Assembly: GCF_932526225.1 (NCBI RefSeq)
Contig: NC_064036.1
Location: 14,997,181-15,061,180, forward strand
Length of the DNA: 64,000 nucleotides
Direction of reading: 5' to 3'
From: Nematostella vectensis
Taxonomy: Eukaryota > Cnidaria > Anthozoa > Actiniaria > Edwardsiidae
Shown: one piece after another, positions 46,601-58,700 of the stretch
How the letters are laid out: every line of letters begins with the position of its first letter
Numbering within the stretch: the first letter of the stretch is position 1
Program-made: the position numbers and the translations under genes
The notes under the pieces: model-generated
What the model was told of the DNA's origin: nothing
Database searches by the model: none
The model's input: the letters and a program-made list of their open reading frames with translations, nothing else

Positions 46601-49489
46601 TTCTGTGTGTGTTTTTTATTAATATAAAACAAGATTGATTGTTGATCGATTCTGGAATTATACAATAAGCTGTTTCACACTTATCTAACAGCAAATTGAT
46701 CTACAATTCTTAATATTGACAGGGAACCAGGAGAAAAAAGGACAGACAATAAACTTCTAGTTTTATCTGGCACAGGTCATACTGTTGACTTACTAGATAG
46801 ATTAAGATGTTCCAAAAGGGGATGGTTGATGCCTTCTGTATCCATAATCTTGTTTTGTGTAAAACTTGCTATTTGAAGATAGGGAAGCTACAAGAAAAAG
46901 CTATTAAGCGGCAGGCTACATTTCGGTGCTGAAAAGAAGTTGCTGGAAAGTAAAAAATATACCATGATGAAGGGGAGGAGAGACTTATTAAAAAAGGAGA
47001 AGAATAAAAAAGTGGGAGGACTAACCCCCAACTGCAGCCGCCATCTGCAGAACAGTTGTGTGCTTTGTGACAAACAAACAATACAGGAGGCATGTTTTCT
47101 ATCAAACATGTTTGACAGCTACTACCATCTTTTCCCAACCCAAGGTGTAGGATAAACACCTTGAGTTCACACCACTAATAAGCATTCATGACACTTTTCA
47201 TTTTGTAGTAATCCCCTTGTTAAACTCACCTCATCAAGCTTGGCAGAGCTTAGAGCATTCCTATCAGCTTTCAGGGTCAGAAGGTGAGTGAGAGAGTTCA
47301 GAGGTGAGAGGTCCTTTAAAGAATTTCCACTAATGTCCTACAAAGAAGGGAAATAAGTTCAATGCTCAGACGTGGGCAAAAAGCATTAACGAAATCTAGG
47401 AAAACTTTTCTAAAGCTTGGGTAGTTTCCTCTGATCTTATATTAGAGTCTTGGTTTTTCCCCCGGAACCTTAGAGCCTTTCGCATTCCACATAATCAAAC
47501 CATAAACAACCATTGGTACACTCTCTATAGACTACAAGCAAATGGCCAAAAGTTTTCTAAAATGCACTGTGGGATGCAAATATATCAGTATTAACTTGGA
47601 TTAAAAAACAATAATCTTGTATTTATTTTCAACAAGGACAGGTACTGTACATGATGCTTACAAGGAAAAGTAGGAACAGGAAAAGAAAAAAGCTACTGTA
47701 CTTTTTCTTCTGGATCCACAGCACCATCACAGCACCATCACAAAATACTTTTATTGTTTTGGGGCATTTTCAGGAAAGTGCTTTCACTTTCACTCATGTA
47801 GCTATGATTTAGATACACCATCATGGTATGTTTTGAACAGGTAGATAGGGTCACAAATAAGAACACTGAAGTATATCATTAGTAGGCACTACTTTCCTGA
47901 TGCTCAACTCACATCCCTCTTCCCCAATCTCAGCTCTCATTTCTCTCCCCTGAGAACACTACCGACTACAAGTTTTCCTCTGGATCACATACCACATATC
48001 TCAGATGAATGAAACAGTTTAGCACACTAATATCTGTTAACTCCCTGAAATAAATAAAAGGTAAAGGAATTTAGAGTAAAAACTGTTAATAATAAAGTCA
48101 GGAGAAGAGATAATTTTGTCCTTTACTCCCCCCCCCTTGACCTTTCTGGTATCTTTTCTGGACCATGTCCCAGAACATGGGTATATGCAGAATTCAAAGC
48201 ATTTTTTACCCTCTTCTGCACAACCTTAAAGTCAGGCCAACCAAACCAAGCCTAGAAGGAACTCCGATAAAAACAGACAGGGGTGATCATTGGCAAAATC
48301 AATTTAAACCAGTCAAAAAGAATTCTTACCCCTACAACATAACAAACTTGGCGTGTTAGAAGGAAATTTTTAACCCGAAGAAATAGCAGAATCGGGAAAA
48401 CCTTCAAAAACCTCCTAATGAATACCAGTTGGTCGCATTTAACACCCTAAGATATAGCTGAATCAGAAAAAGAAAAGAAGAGCACTGTCTTGCTGATGTG
48501 ATCAAACAATACATTAACCCATTGACCCCTGGCTACTTTTTAGTCGATACCTCCCGCTATAAACACTGCTGGACCGAGTCAGTTGTATCCAAGCTTTCCA
48601 ACTTGCACTGGCATCTCTAATCCCTCGACGCTATACTGATGCTTGTGTACAAAATTACAGCTATTTACAGAGAGGCATAGGACATCATTAAGTCTATTGG
48701 CAGGCCCATACCCAGGGGGGTGCAGGGGTTGAGAACGCACCCCCACAACGGCCAAAGGTTCACTTTCGGTTCTCAATAGACGTGCTATTTGTAAACAAAA
48801 CTATAAAGCATAAGATAGATCACTCTGGTATGTACCCAAATATAACAATAAACGTCCAGTGGAGATGCTGCAAAGGCATAAAAAAATCTTTTTGTTTTTT
48901 GGGGGGATGGTCAGATTTTTATCAGAGAATCTCCCTTCCTCTACCCCCCTCCCTTCCTCTACTCCCCATTCCCCCCTCCACTCCACTTTCGGTCCACTTT
49001 TTCGGATTTCGCATCCCCCAATAAAAATCCTGGGTACGGACCTGATTAGGTGCTGTGCTTATGAATGTTTGCAAGCAAAGGTGTACTTCTCATAACCAGT
49101 ACAGACTGGATAAGGGAGTAATATGGGTTAATTAAAGTATTTGTTGAGATAAAGCTAACAGTTGGGGTTTTGGATTCGGTACTTACTTGTCATGTATATC
49201 CAAACGAACATACGCATGTGCCAGGCCATTTCCCGTTTTGCAGAGCAGGGACAAGCTATCAGCTAACATTTCTTCCGTTAGTGGGTTTTCTGGAGGTTTC
49301 TTGGTGGAGTAAAATTATTTAAAAATTAGCCAAGGAATGCATTACGGACTTAAAAATTCTTTGTAATCAAATAAATGTCTTTTTATGCAGATATCTAGAC
49401 TAAAATACCTCATCGTCCTGATCTTCCTCCTCGTTTTCGTCGTCCATAACTGGCTCATCGACGCCTTCTTCGTCTTCAAAGTCTGACAT
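43697..49489 (-). CDS. LRRC23: Leucine-rich repeat-containing protein 23, 11 exons
   Basis: This is a structural protein of the axonemal radial spoke (RS3 region) in motile cilia and sperm flagella. Exons in transcript order: 49489-49409, 49299-49187, 48044-47993, 47337-47230, 46887-46794, 46306-46176, 46002-45866, 45734-45658, 45507-45392, 45113-45078, 43741-43697. The phases agree and give 329 residues (human about 343). The start MSDFEDEEG is like the human start. An acidic N-terminus precedes LADSLSLLCKTGNGLAHAYV, then LRR units including HLRYV, LPYLQIASF, VSGLDPGKL, AILELRGNKL, KLHLRDNQID and LRALVLM. The protein ends with a charged helix (LERLDKDEYTEDERQEAEEI) and an acidic tail. The last intron (43742-45077) is filled by a minisatellite and has a weak GTTAGT donor. 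It is divergent from REV1. Confidence 0.95.
43930..45025. repeat. 27-bp minisatellite in LRRC23 intron 10
   Basis: About 40 units of GATGACATGATGATAGATGA plus TACTGTT, with a higher-order duplication of roughly 170 bp around 44450-44760. Unit length is divisible by three, so frames of 270-375 codons stay open on both strands (43925-45049 minus, 44216-45040 plus). These encode only short repeated peptides such as DDMMIDDTV and have no independent support as genes. Confidence 0.95.
48700..49045. mobile_element. Inverted-repeat element in LRRC23 intron 2
   Basis: The left end CAGGCCCATACCCAGG and the right end CCTGGGTACGGACCTG are imperfect mirror images enclosing about 320 bp with C-rich and G-rich tracts. 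The CAGG-type ends suggest a non-autonomous DNA transposon. I find no matching direct repeats at the flanks, so it is probably old. It lies between exons 48044-47993 and 49299-49187. Confidence 0.55.
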
Positions 49490-49794
49490 TTCTGACGATG
49501 TCGAAGTTTTTTCGAGTTCCAAGAAGTCTAATTCACCAAGGTCAGGGCTCTAGGAAGTGAAAATACAGATAATGTGGAAATTTTAGCTGGGAATTTATGG
49601 TTTTACGACGGTTGGTTTTGCCTTTTGACTGGAAATGGCGCAGTTACTATAGGAACAGCTTCCCGCCAAAATACAAAATGCGCATGATCAGAGGTACGCA
49701 ACCGCTGACATAATAACAAACAAAATGGCGAAAAACAGAAGAATAAGGTTTGATTTGAGGACTTTGAAAGTTATTTCAGTAATCTGTGGTTAAA
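49490..49794. promoter_or_regulatory. Bidirectional promoter region, LRRC23 / REV1
   Basis: 305 bp separate the divergent start codons of LRRC23 (49489, minus) and REV1 (49795, plus). The LRRC23 frame is open upstream as far as a possible acceptor (TTCCTAG, near 49552), so an extra upstream exon is conceivable. No TATA box stands out. Confidence 0.45.
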
Positions 49795-52700
49795 ATGGAA
49801 GCTCATACCAAAGTTGGGAGCGCTTTTGATATGTTGAAGGGCGATCAAGAAGATGTTGTGCCGAAGCGCAAACAAAACTGGGGAGATTGGGTAATAATCT
49901 TCATCTTGCACGTTGAGAACATGATTCTTTCTGATTTTTGTTGCCCTTTTGTTTTAGTCAGTAATTCAATTGGTTCAAAATTGTGTCTATAGGGAGGGTA
50001 TATGAAGGCCAAGAATCAGAAACTTGAACAACAGTTTAGAGAAGACACCAAAGAAGTTGTGGCTGACAGGTTAGGGTTGATCTTTTCCGGTGTTTTATAA
50101 GGGAGCGGTCATTTATTACTAGGGAGGGGGAGGGGTTGGGGGAGGCAAGTATATGTAGGGGGGGCTACGTTTTTGGGGCGCCGATTTAGGGGGGTCACAT
50201 TTTTGGGGCTGTCATAAAAGGGGGGTCACATTTTTTTTGGCACCAAATTTAAGTCTGGTTTTAATATAATACTGAGCAAGAGAGTCATTGTTCAAATTTA
50301 CAAATTTGAAGTTCACAATGTTTCCTACTATTGTATATCTAGTTCCATATTGTTCAGGTACCAATCTTTTCTTTATATAAATAAATTATTTTGATAATCC
50401 CTCTTATGGTTGACAGACAAAACTGCCCGTTTTAATCAGTTAAACAAAACAAATACTTTAAGAAGTTGTGAAACCTAGACTCAAATGTCGACAAATGTCT
50501 TTGTTAACATTGTCGACGATGTAGTAATTTTCTAGTGACAAAGGTATTTATTGTTTATCTCTGTGCCACTCTTAAACTAGTGAAAGTGAAGATTCATACT
50601 TAAATTAATGCACTAGTCATTTGAAACCCCCACCTCCATGGTCCAGGGGAAGTGTGGGATTAACTTGGGGGTTTAGAGCACTTTTGAACAAGAATCTGTC
50701 CTGATGGGTTGGGGGAATTGACAGTTTTTGACTCTAAGATTTGTCCAAACCATGGGGGCTGGGAACAAATAAAAAACATCACAAATGTACTTTGCAAAAG
50801 TCAAGTCAGTTTCTAGTTTGAGACTCTGTCTCTTCTGTAGCAAGCAATTCCATGTATCATGCGTTGCAAGCTGCATGGTGAAATGTGTAAAAACAAATAT
50901 GAATGATGACTACACCAGATGAAGATAATTTAAGTTTTCCATTTTTTTTGTTTACAGTTATCTTCATAGTTATAGGTACAAATTCGCTAAAGTGTATTTT
51001 CTTTGAATATAGGCTTTTGCATCCTGAAGGATATGGGCATTTGACTGCAGTTTTGTCCAGAGGGGGTAGGGGCTTTTCTTTGTTTTGTGCAGCATCAAAG
51101 TCTAATCCCCCACCCTTCCCTGGGACCATGTGGGTGAAGGGTTTCAATTGAGGTGCATAAATAGGACAAAATAACCATACTAGGTGATCTATATTTTAGT
51201 AAAGGTTATATTTCAGTTACACTCAGTATTTCAAGTCTCTGTGGTTTTAAAGACATATAATCATTGAATATAAAAAAGTGGAGGTGGTGATGGTTGTGGG
51301 GGATTGCAATTTTTTGGGCGTCCAGTCATGGGGGGGGGGGGGGTCACGATTTTTGCAAATGCTTACTTGTCTTTGTTATTGTTTACAATACAAAAAATCA
51401 TGTAGAACGTACAAAAATACAAACATGCACACAAAGGAGAAAAATGCGAAAATCACAGCAACATTTGGTAAATTACGAATATTCTGTATGAACATGCGTG
51501 CAGCTGCTGACCGCCATCTGATTGTTGCAGCCCCACATCAAGGGGGACCACTTACATACAGGATGTGTTTTACGTAATTTAAATCTGATAAGATGTCTCA
51601 TTTCAAGTATTTTTCTCTTGCTAGTTATCCTATGCACTACAGAATAACAAATTAAGAGTTTTTTTTTCTATTATATTAGAGAAAGTAACTAAACATATTG
51701 ACAGCTTCTTTTTTTTGGCTTCCCCCACCTCTTAAGTGCGTACAGACAATAGTGTTGCTCAGTAATGAGGTTGTTACGCTGGTGGCATTGAGCGCGCGCA
51801 TACATAACACAGAATTCGTCATTCACAAGCTTCCTTGAAGTAAAATAAACACAAATATGCGTCCCTGGGTTCTCAATCTTTTCTGGTCATAAAATTTCCA
51901 AGTTTGTAAAAACAAACAAAGCAAAGATTTTACATCAACCTTTTGAAGCCCAAGTTTTCAATTTTCCACTACCTGCATGTGCTGCAACACTTACTGCACA
52001 CGGTCAGGCACGCACTGAAAATCTTATTTCAAAGTAGCGCACGCTGTATCAAAATTTTAAAATACTTTTTCAGTTTTGATCATGACATTACAGATATCGT
52101 TTCTTAGAAGTGTAAATACCAGGAAACACTTTGGGAATTGTTTTTAAACTTCATTTCAATTTCATCATGAGAGATCTGTGTGTCTGAGCAGGCCAACTGT
52201 GCGCACGCTGGCTTTGGATCACTTCTGGGTTTTTGTTTTCTAAAAAATAGCTTTTATTGTTGCCAAATCATTTCAAAACATAATATTTTTTAGTATACCT
52301 TTTTATTAAAATCTCCAATTTATATTGCCAAGCACAGACTTAGCGATAATCTAACAGAAACGAAAATTATATCAAATATGGATTTCAGTAGCTTTATAAA
52401 AATCATTAAAAAATAATTCCTCAATCATTTCTAAATTGCATGCTTGGTTTAATGTGGCCATCTGTCAAGATTCTTACACCTATTCAATATTTATTTTAGA
52501 GCAAGTTTACTTGAAATATTTCCTTTTTCCTCTATCTATGGCACCACGAGATGATGTCACGGGGGTAATGTCATCATAATAGTCAGCACACTTTTGGTGG
52601 TCAACTTGGCAAATACATACCTGTCAACCTTGATAATTTTTTTGGGGAGGGGTGGGGTATATTTATTTTTTGGGGGAGGGGTGGGGTATATTCATTTTTT

Positions 52701-55700
52701 GGGGGAGGGGTGGGTATAACCTCACAGGCATTTGCCGTAAAGAAAGATTTCGCGAACAAATCCACTTATAGATCTCACGAGGGTGTTAAATAAATTGCAC
52801 TGCGCAAGGGAATTATTGTTTTAAATATTTTAATAGAAAATAGGCAAAATGACGATTTTCTATAGAATAATTTTTCGTAAGCGATAAAAATCGCTAAAAG
52901 CGGGAGATTTGGTGCTCAACGCGAGGGAGAGGGAGAAGGGGTCCAAAATGTTGAGACAGGTATGCAAATATCAGACACTTATGACTTTCTACAAGGCTTT
53001 TATGCTATATTCAATTTTGCAACAGATGTCAGTACACCCGAAGGTCAATCATGTCACGATACAGAGTCACATAAACCATCCAATTCCATCGGCTAATTCA
53101 AGCAAATAACTAAGATGTTTTCAATCAGATTTGATCTATAAAGTTTTAGAATTCATAAGTAGATGGTTATTTTATAGTTTTCTTGCAAATTAGCTGTTGT
53201 ATTTTCAAATAAAAACGATAAAAAATGAGTGGTAGACCAAAATTCTTTGAAGGGTATATATGATCAGGCATTAATATTTGAAATCAGCCATTAGAATTTT
53301 AAAATGGCCATTTCTTTGATCTTATGTAACAGTTTGCTTATATATAATTTCAGGGGTCAGACAAGCTTGTTGTTCCAAGGAGTGTCAATTCATGTCAATG
53401 GATATACTGGTATGGCCAGCTTTCAGAATATTTTTTGTTTTTGTTTTTACCTTTAAGTCTCTTCAAAGCCAAACATTGCTGGGTTTGCATAAAATTTAAA
53501 GCCCAACATTTTTGTGTTTGTGTGTAAATGAAGGCCCAGTATTGTTCTGTTTGTGCAGACCAGTAGCATACCTAGAAATATTGGGGGGAGGGGGTAGGCA
53601 AGATACTAAATCATTAATTATTTATAGCATTTTTCCACTCCCTGCTACAGCCCAGTGGTGTGCAAACAAAAGCCCCAGATTGTTTTGTTTTGTGTGCAAA
53701 AAGAAGTACCAGTAAATTCTATAAGATAAGACGAAAGAGTTAATTGATCACCAGAAAGAAATTTTGGCTATGATCACAGCAGATGTCTTTTAGATGACCA
53801 CAGCAGTCAATTGCCCTTTTCAAAATCATCGTCTTTGTTGCCAGATGGGGAGGGGTGGCAAGGGGGAACAAATTGCAATTTTGATGTTCATAAATTTTCC
53901 CAACAGTTTACCTGATTATTCTGTATCAGTATAACTTTGACTTGCGTTTACAAAAGAGCAAAATAAAAAACGGCACAAGCTTGGTCACAAGCGTAAACAC
54001 GGTCACAATCTCCATTTCAAGGCAAACGTTGTACCTTCCTTGTTACTATTTCCTAAACAATAGATTCAACTAAATTAGCAGGCCTGTAGATGGGGGGAGG
54101 GAAGGTCTGCTTTAAGTAAGGAAAATCAAGTACAACTACGCGGTAGTACGGGCTACCTAAGACAAAATGAAACGCTTTATTGGTAAACGAATCCCCCCCC
54201 CCCCCCCTCAAAATCCTGGCTGGCTCAATACTGCTGTCATTGGGATTAATAGTCTTTGAATATGTAAAAACCAGATGACGGGTTCACCTCTTGTAGGTTT
54301 CAATCTTACTCAAAAAAGTATCGATTGAAGAATTGATAGTGTAAGGTAGTACTGGAATCAAGTCTAAAACAGATCCGTGCAAAACCTTTTAATTTGTTGA
54401 TTGTAAACCAGCAAGCGTGACTGAAGCAATTATCTCTTTAAAAAGCAGGAAAACAAAAGAGAGCTTTACACCTGCATTAATGGGTTATTGACAAGGTGTA
54501 AGTAAATACACTCTTTTTAACTCATAAATGCTTGCATTTACGAGTTATTGGAGGACTTCTGTTTCACTCGATCGTCAGATGTATCATCCGTAAACTTTTT
54601 ATGGTCTTTCTCTGCATTTGCAACACAACAATCCTGTTTTTACGAGTTATCCCGTATCCGTTGCGACGGCCAATTTAGCCGATGCGACGGCAAAATTCGG
54701 ACGGCAATGGTCACCTAAACCTGCCTGTAATACTACAACTTATATAAACTTAATTTACTATTTATATTAAATACTTATAAGGGAAATGATTAAAAAAAAA
54801 TTCACAGCATGTTTCTCATTTTTGCATCATTTGCACCACAGTTTTCACTTTTTCCCCAGTATGTATCGATGTTATCATAAACCCGCGGTTTCAAGTCAAT
54901 GTTCAGCGCGGTGCACAAATGGCAAGGGAAAGTCAGCACGTTCTCTTCGGCGTGATAGTATTTTTTCCATTGAAAATATTCGTTATAAGCTGTATCATTC
55001 TTGTCCAAGTATTGGATATAGTCGGCCAAGGCTTTGACAGAGGGAAAGTCTAAAGCGTTTATATAAGAGCCTGGAACGACCAACTTTGAATCATAACTTG
55101 CTCCTCCTAACACAATCGGAATATTCCCTTTTTCCAAGGGGTACCAGTATTTCTCGGTGATATAATCGACGCAGTTTTTGTTTTCAAATGAAAGCCGGAA
55201 TTTGTAACTTCGCATAAGTGTATCGCATTCTTTTGAGTTCCTTGGGCATGAAAGACCAGGAGTACTTTTGGGAAAGTTTCGTCTACAACCCCCATACACA
55301 TCAACCTGTACGAACTCACTAAGTTTCTTCGCAATATTGTCGCGAGAGTTCCCACAATTGCTAACTGGCCAATAAATCAACTTGTCCTTTCCCTTCGCGT
55401 AATTCTCATTGCCTGTCATGTTGGTTGGAACTCTGTAATAAACCCCTCCTGGTACATAGATATCCGAGTCCGTCCTGTATGTCATAGTCCAGTTAAAAAT
55501 CCCGTTATATTGCGGTAGATTAAGGAATGTATTTATTGGGTTCTCGCGAAGGTAAAATACCCATCTTTGATGCGGCGACTTTCGATTCATTAACGACCGC
55601 AGCTCGGCTAATGGCGTCATATCTCTTCCGTGAAACAACACCGCGTCGCTGACGTTTAGGTATTTTTTATCACAAGTAAAATCGCAGTTGTACATAGGAC

Positions 55701-58700
55701 ATCCTTTCTCCCACAGAAAACTGTTAAACGTTGTATTATCGAACATTGGCCATGGAGATGAGCCGAAGAATGGAGTATAGGCCAGAATAAGCTTCCGACG
55801 AGTAGGTTTCTCGAGGGACTTCTTGTACAGTTTTTCAACTTCTTCTATGTTAATGTTAGCTTCTTCGCGCTTTAACAAGGCTTGTATTACAGTTCTGAAG
55901 TATACGTGCTTTGGGCTAGTGTCTTGGGGTGATGGTAATGCATACTCCGGTTTGCTTGTGTTTACTTGGAACTTGAATCTGTTGACGGATGCCGGTAGAA
56001 ATGATTTGTGCTGAGGTTCCTGGTTTACTCCGAGGTTTACTCCGCAGAAAAATATAAACAAACACCCTGTTGAGAATGCAGTCAACATGAAGTAGATGTG
56101 CAAGGCCTTCATTCCAAACATCTGACCTTATTTTCTTATGCCGAAATAAAGATATTTTTCAAAGTTGATTAATTATATTGTTGGCTCGATTCGGTTTGAT
56201 ACTGAGAATACATCATCATCAGTGCGGAACATTACCATTTTTGGTTATATTTGATAAACAATCTGATTAACCAATCAGAGATGAGTATTACTATGCCCAG
56301 TCTCACGCGGATACGCCTCAACTCAGAGTGGGAAAACAAAATGGCGGTTCCGTTGAATCGGGAAAATCATGTTGAACGCCGCTTTTTAACTCTCTGCTAG
56401 CAGTGATTTCTTCTTATCTGTTTAAGCAGGGATTTCACCGACTAAGTGCATCATATATACCCTATTTGTGTTGTTTCTGATCAGGAACAGACCTCATTTG
56501 CAGGGTTATTTTTACGACTTCATCGAATCGTACTGTAATGAACGCGGAAGGGTAAGCCACTGCTAGCAGGCTATAACATGGATCACCAATTATCTAGTTT
56601 CATCAAGTCATACAAATGCACAAAATTTCCCTGGATTTATCTTGCTTTCGCACTCAGAATGAAGATACTCCAAGAAAAATTTTAGCTGGGATATTGAAAC
56701 TAAAATGAATCTTATACAGAATGGCAGCGAGTCTCATAAAAAAAAATAAAGCTAAATCGTATACAGATTGGCCGCGAGTCACTGTTTATTGTATGCAATT
56801 TAAAGACACTACATGAAAGTACTGTTTAAATGTTTATATTTGATCCTGGAATAAATAGATTTGCTATGATCATCTCAGGGATGCAGTCATTATTCATTGC
56901 TGCATTAGTTTGCTATTACTCGTTGTAAAAAAAAGTCCTTACCACAAATGCTCACATTATGGATTTTTTTATCAATGGATTCTAGAGGGGGCACTTATTT
57001 GAGGGGCTATGTAATGTGCTTATTCAATGAGGGGTGTATGTATACCTCAGTGTCAGAACCATCCCCAAAGGACTTCATTGTATCCAGCTCTGTTTTCATC
57101 ATGATTCATTTTATTAAAAAAAGGAAGTTTTGTGACACAAATCGTGCTTAATACACAGGTTCTAACACCAAGTTAGAGCCATTGAGGGTGTATTTCATTG
57201 TGTGTGCAGACAAATGGAAAGAGGTATAAAGTGTAAACTAAGGTGAGGAAAAGGCATGGTAAGGGCAAAGGGGTGGTGACTAAGGGCATGTCTAATTGGG
57301 GGTGCTGACACAGGTTGTGAAGATGAAGTAAACTTGTACCATGTTTGATTACTAGGCTTGGAGATAATAGGAGAATGGGAGTATAGTCATACCCTGGGTA
57401 CCAGAGGCTCCATGCTTCACTAGAGCAGATATCATATGGAAAATATCTATTCATATTTGGTGATGCTTCAGGCTTATTTTTTTTCTCGCCAGTCTCTATT
57501 ATATGCGCAAAGAGTCTTTTTTTTTATAAAAAGGGAATTAAATTAATTTGATTTGATAGGCAAGTCTGAGTGTTGAAGCTCCCCTTTAAAACTATAGTGA
57601 TATTAAGAATTTATATGTTTGGGGTATATAGGTTTGAGTAATTGTTTGGGAGGTAAGTTTCTATACTTGGTATATTTTTCTTAAAAAAAAAACAAAAAAA
57701 CACCAAATTGTATTTTTCAACTTGGCTATTTCAAGATGAATAGTCGAATAGTTGAAAATATTATTATATTATTATTATTATATTTTGGGTATCAATTTTC
57801 GCATTCAAAGTAATTCCCGGTAAGTTAACGGGAGCTCTTGAGCTCCCGTAAGTTACCGGGCGGGTTACCGGGATTTTTTCCGGGCCCGAATATAGCGGGC
57901 GTTTAGAGAAACATCTGAAAAGTTCCGGGCTTCCGGGTTTATCGGGACTCTTGAGAAACGACGATCCTAGGAAACGCCGTGACGCCTATATAATACGAGA
58001 TTGTGGGGAAGTGGATTGCTCCCTACTTATGAGCCCCTGAACAGGACCAATATATTGTAACAAAACCACCAAAATCGGCATACTGGTATTACACATCTTC
58101 ATCTTCAGTACTGCCTCATTCATTTTGTCAGATATTGAAAGCAAACTAGGTTTTTCTTGACGCCAAAGATAAACGGTAATGAGCGCCGGCCGGGAATTTA
58201 TTCAACTCTAACTCTCCCAGAGCACCCTGCGCACCCTGTCACGTGACACCACAGGACCCCGACGATACACTTCAAAGTGCGATTTTTAGTACTTTATTGA
58301 AGAAAACTGACGAAAGATAAGTCGGAATGTAATATGAATTACTTCTATCTTTCTATTTATCGATCGCATATAGTACCTATTTTAGCTCTATCGTTGTTTT
58401 TTCTTCGATCTCTGTTCAATTTGCGTTGAACGTATACTCCATACAAGCTTTTTAAGATGTGGAAAATAATTTCCGAAGTACCAGACGGTTGCGTTCCACG
58501 GGCAGTTGAAGTTGAAGTACATTTGAGTTGGTATTTGTCCAAATATTAAGGCCACTAGGAAAGGTTCGATTGAAGTAGACTCAAGCGGAAGAAAAATGTC
58601 CAGGACATTGTCATTGCCAAGTGTATTCATCCTACGTATTGTTTGACGCATTTTATGATTTCATTTAGGACAGACATTATATTGAATGATATCTATGATA

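Larger units (their letters stand above)
50070..53353. other. REV1 intron 2, repeat-rich
   Basis: No coding exon was recognised. It holds G-rich blocks at 50130-50240, dispersed repeat copy B interrupted by an inverted-repeat element (50603-51163), and a 29-bp tandem repeat at about 52640-52725. The remainder is AT-rich. Donor GACAG|GTTAGG, acceptor AATTTCAG. Confidence 0.6.

Noticed and set aside
58388-58651. Minus-strand 87-codon frame, candidate partner of the 58930-59056 exon
   Set aside because: No acceptor gives the required phase, and I recognise no family.
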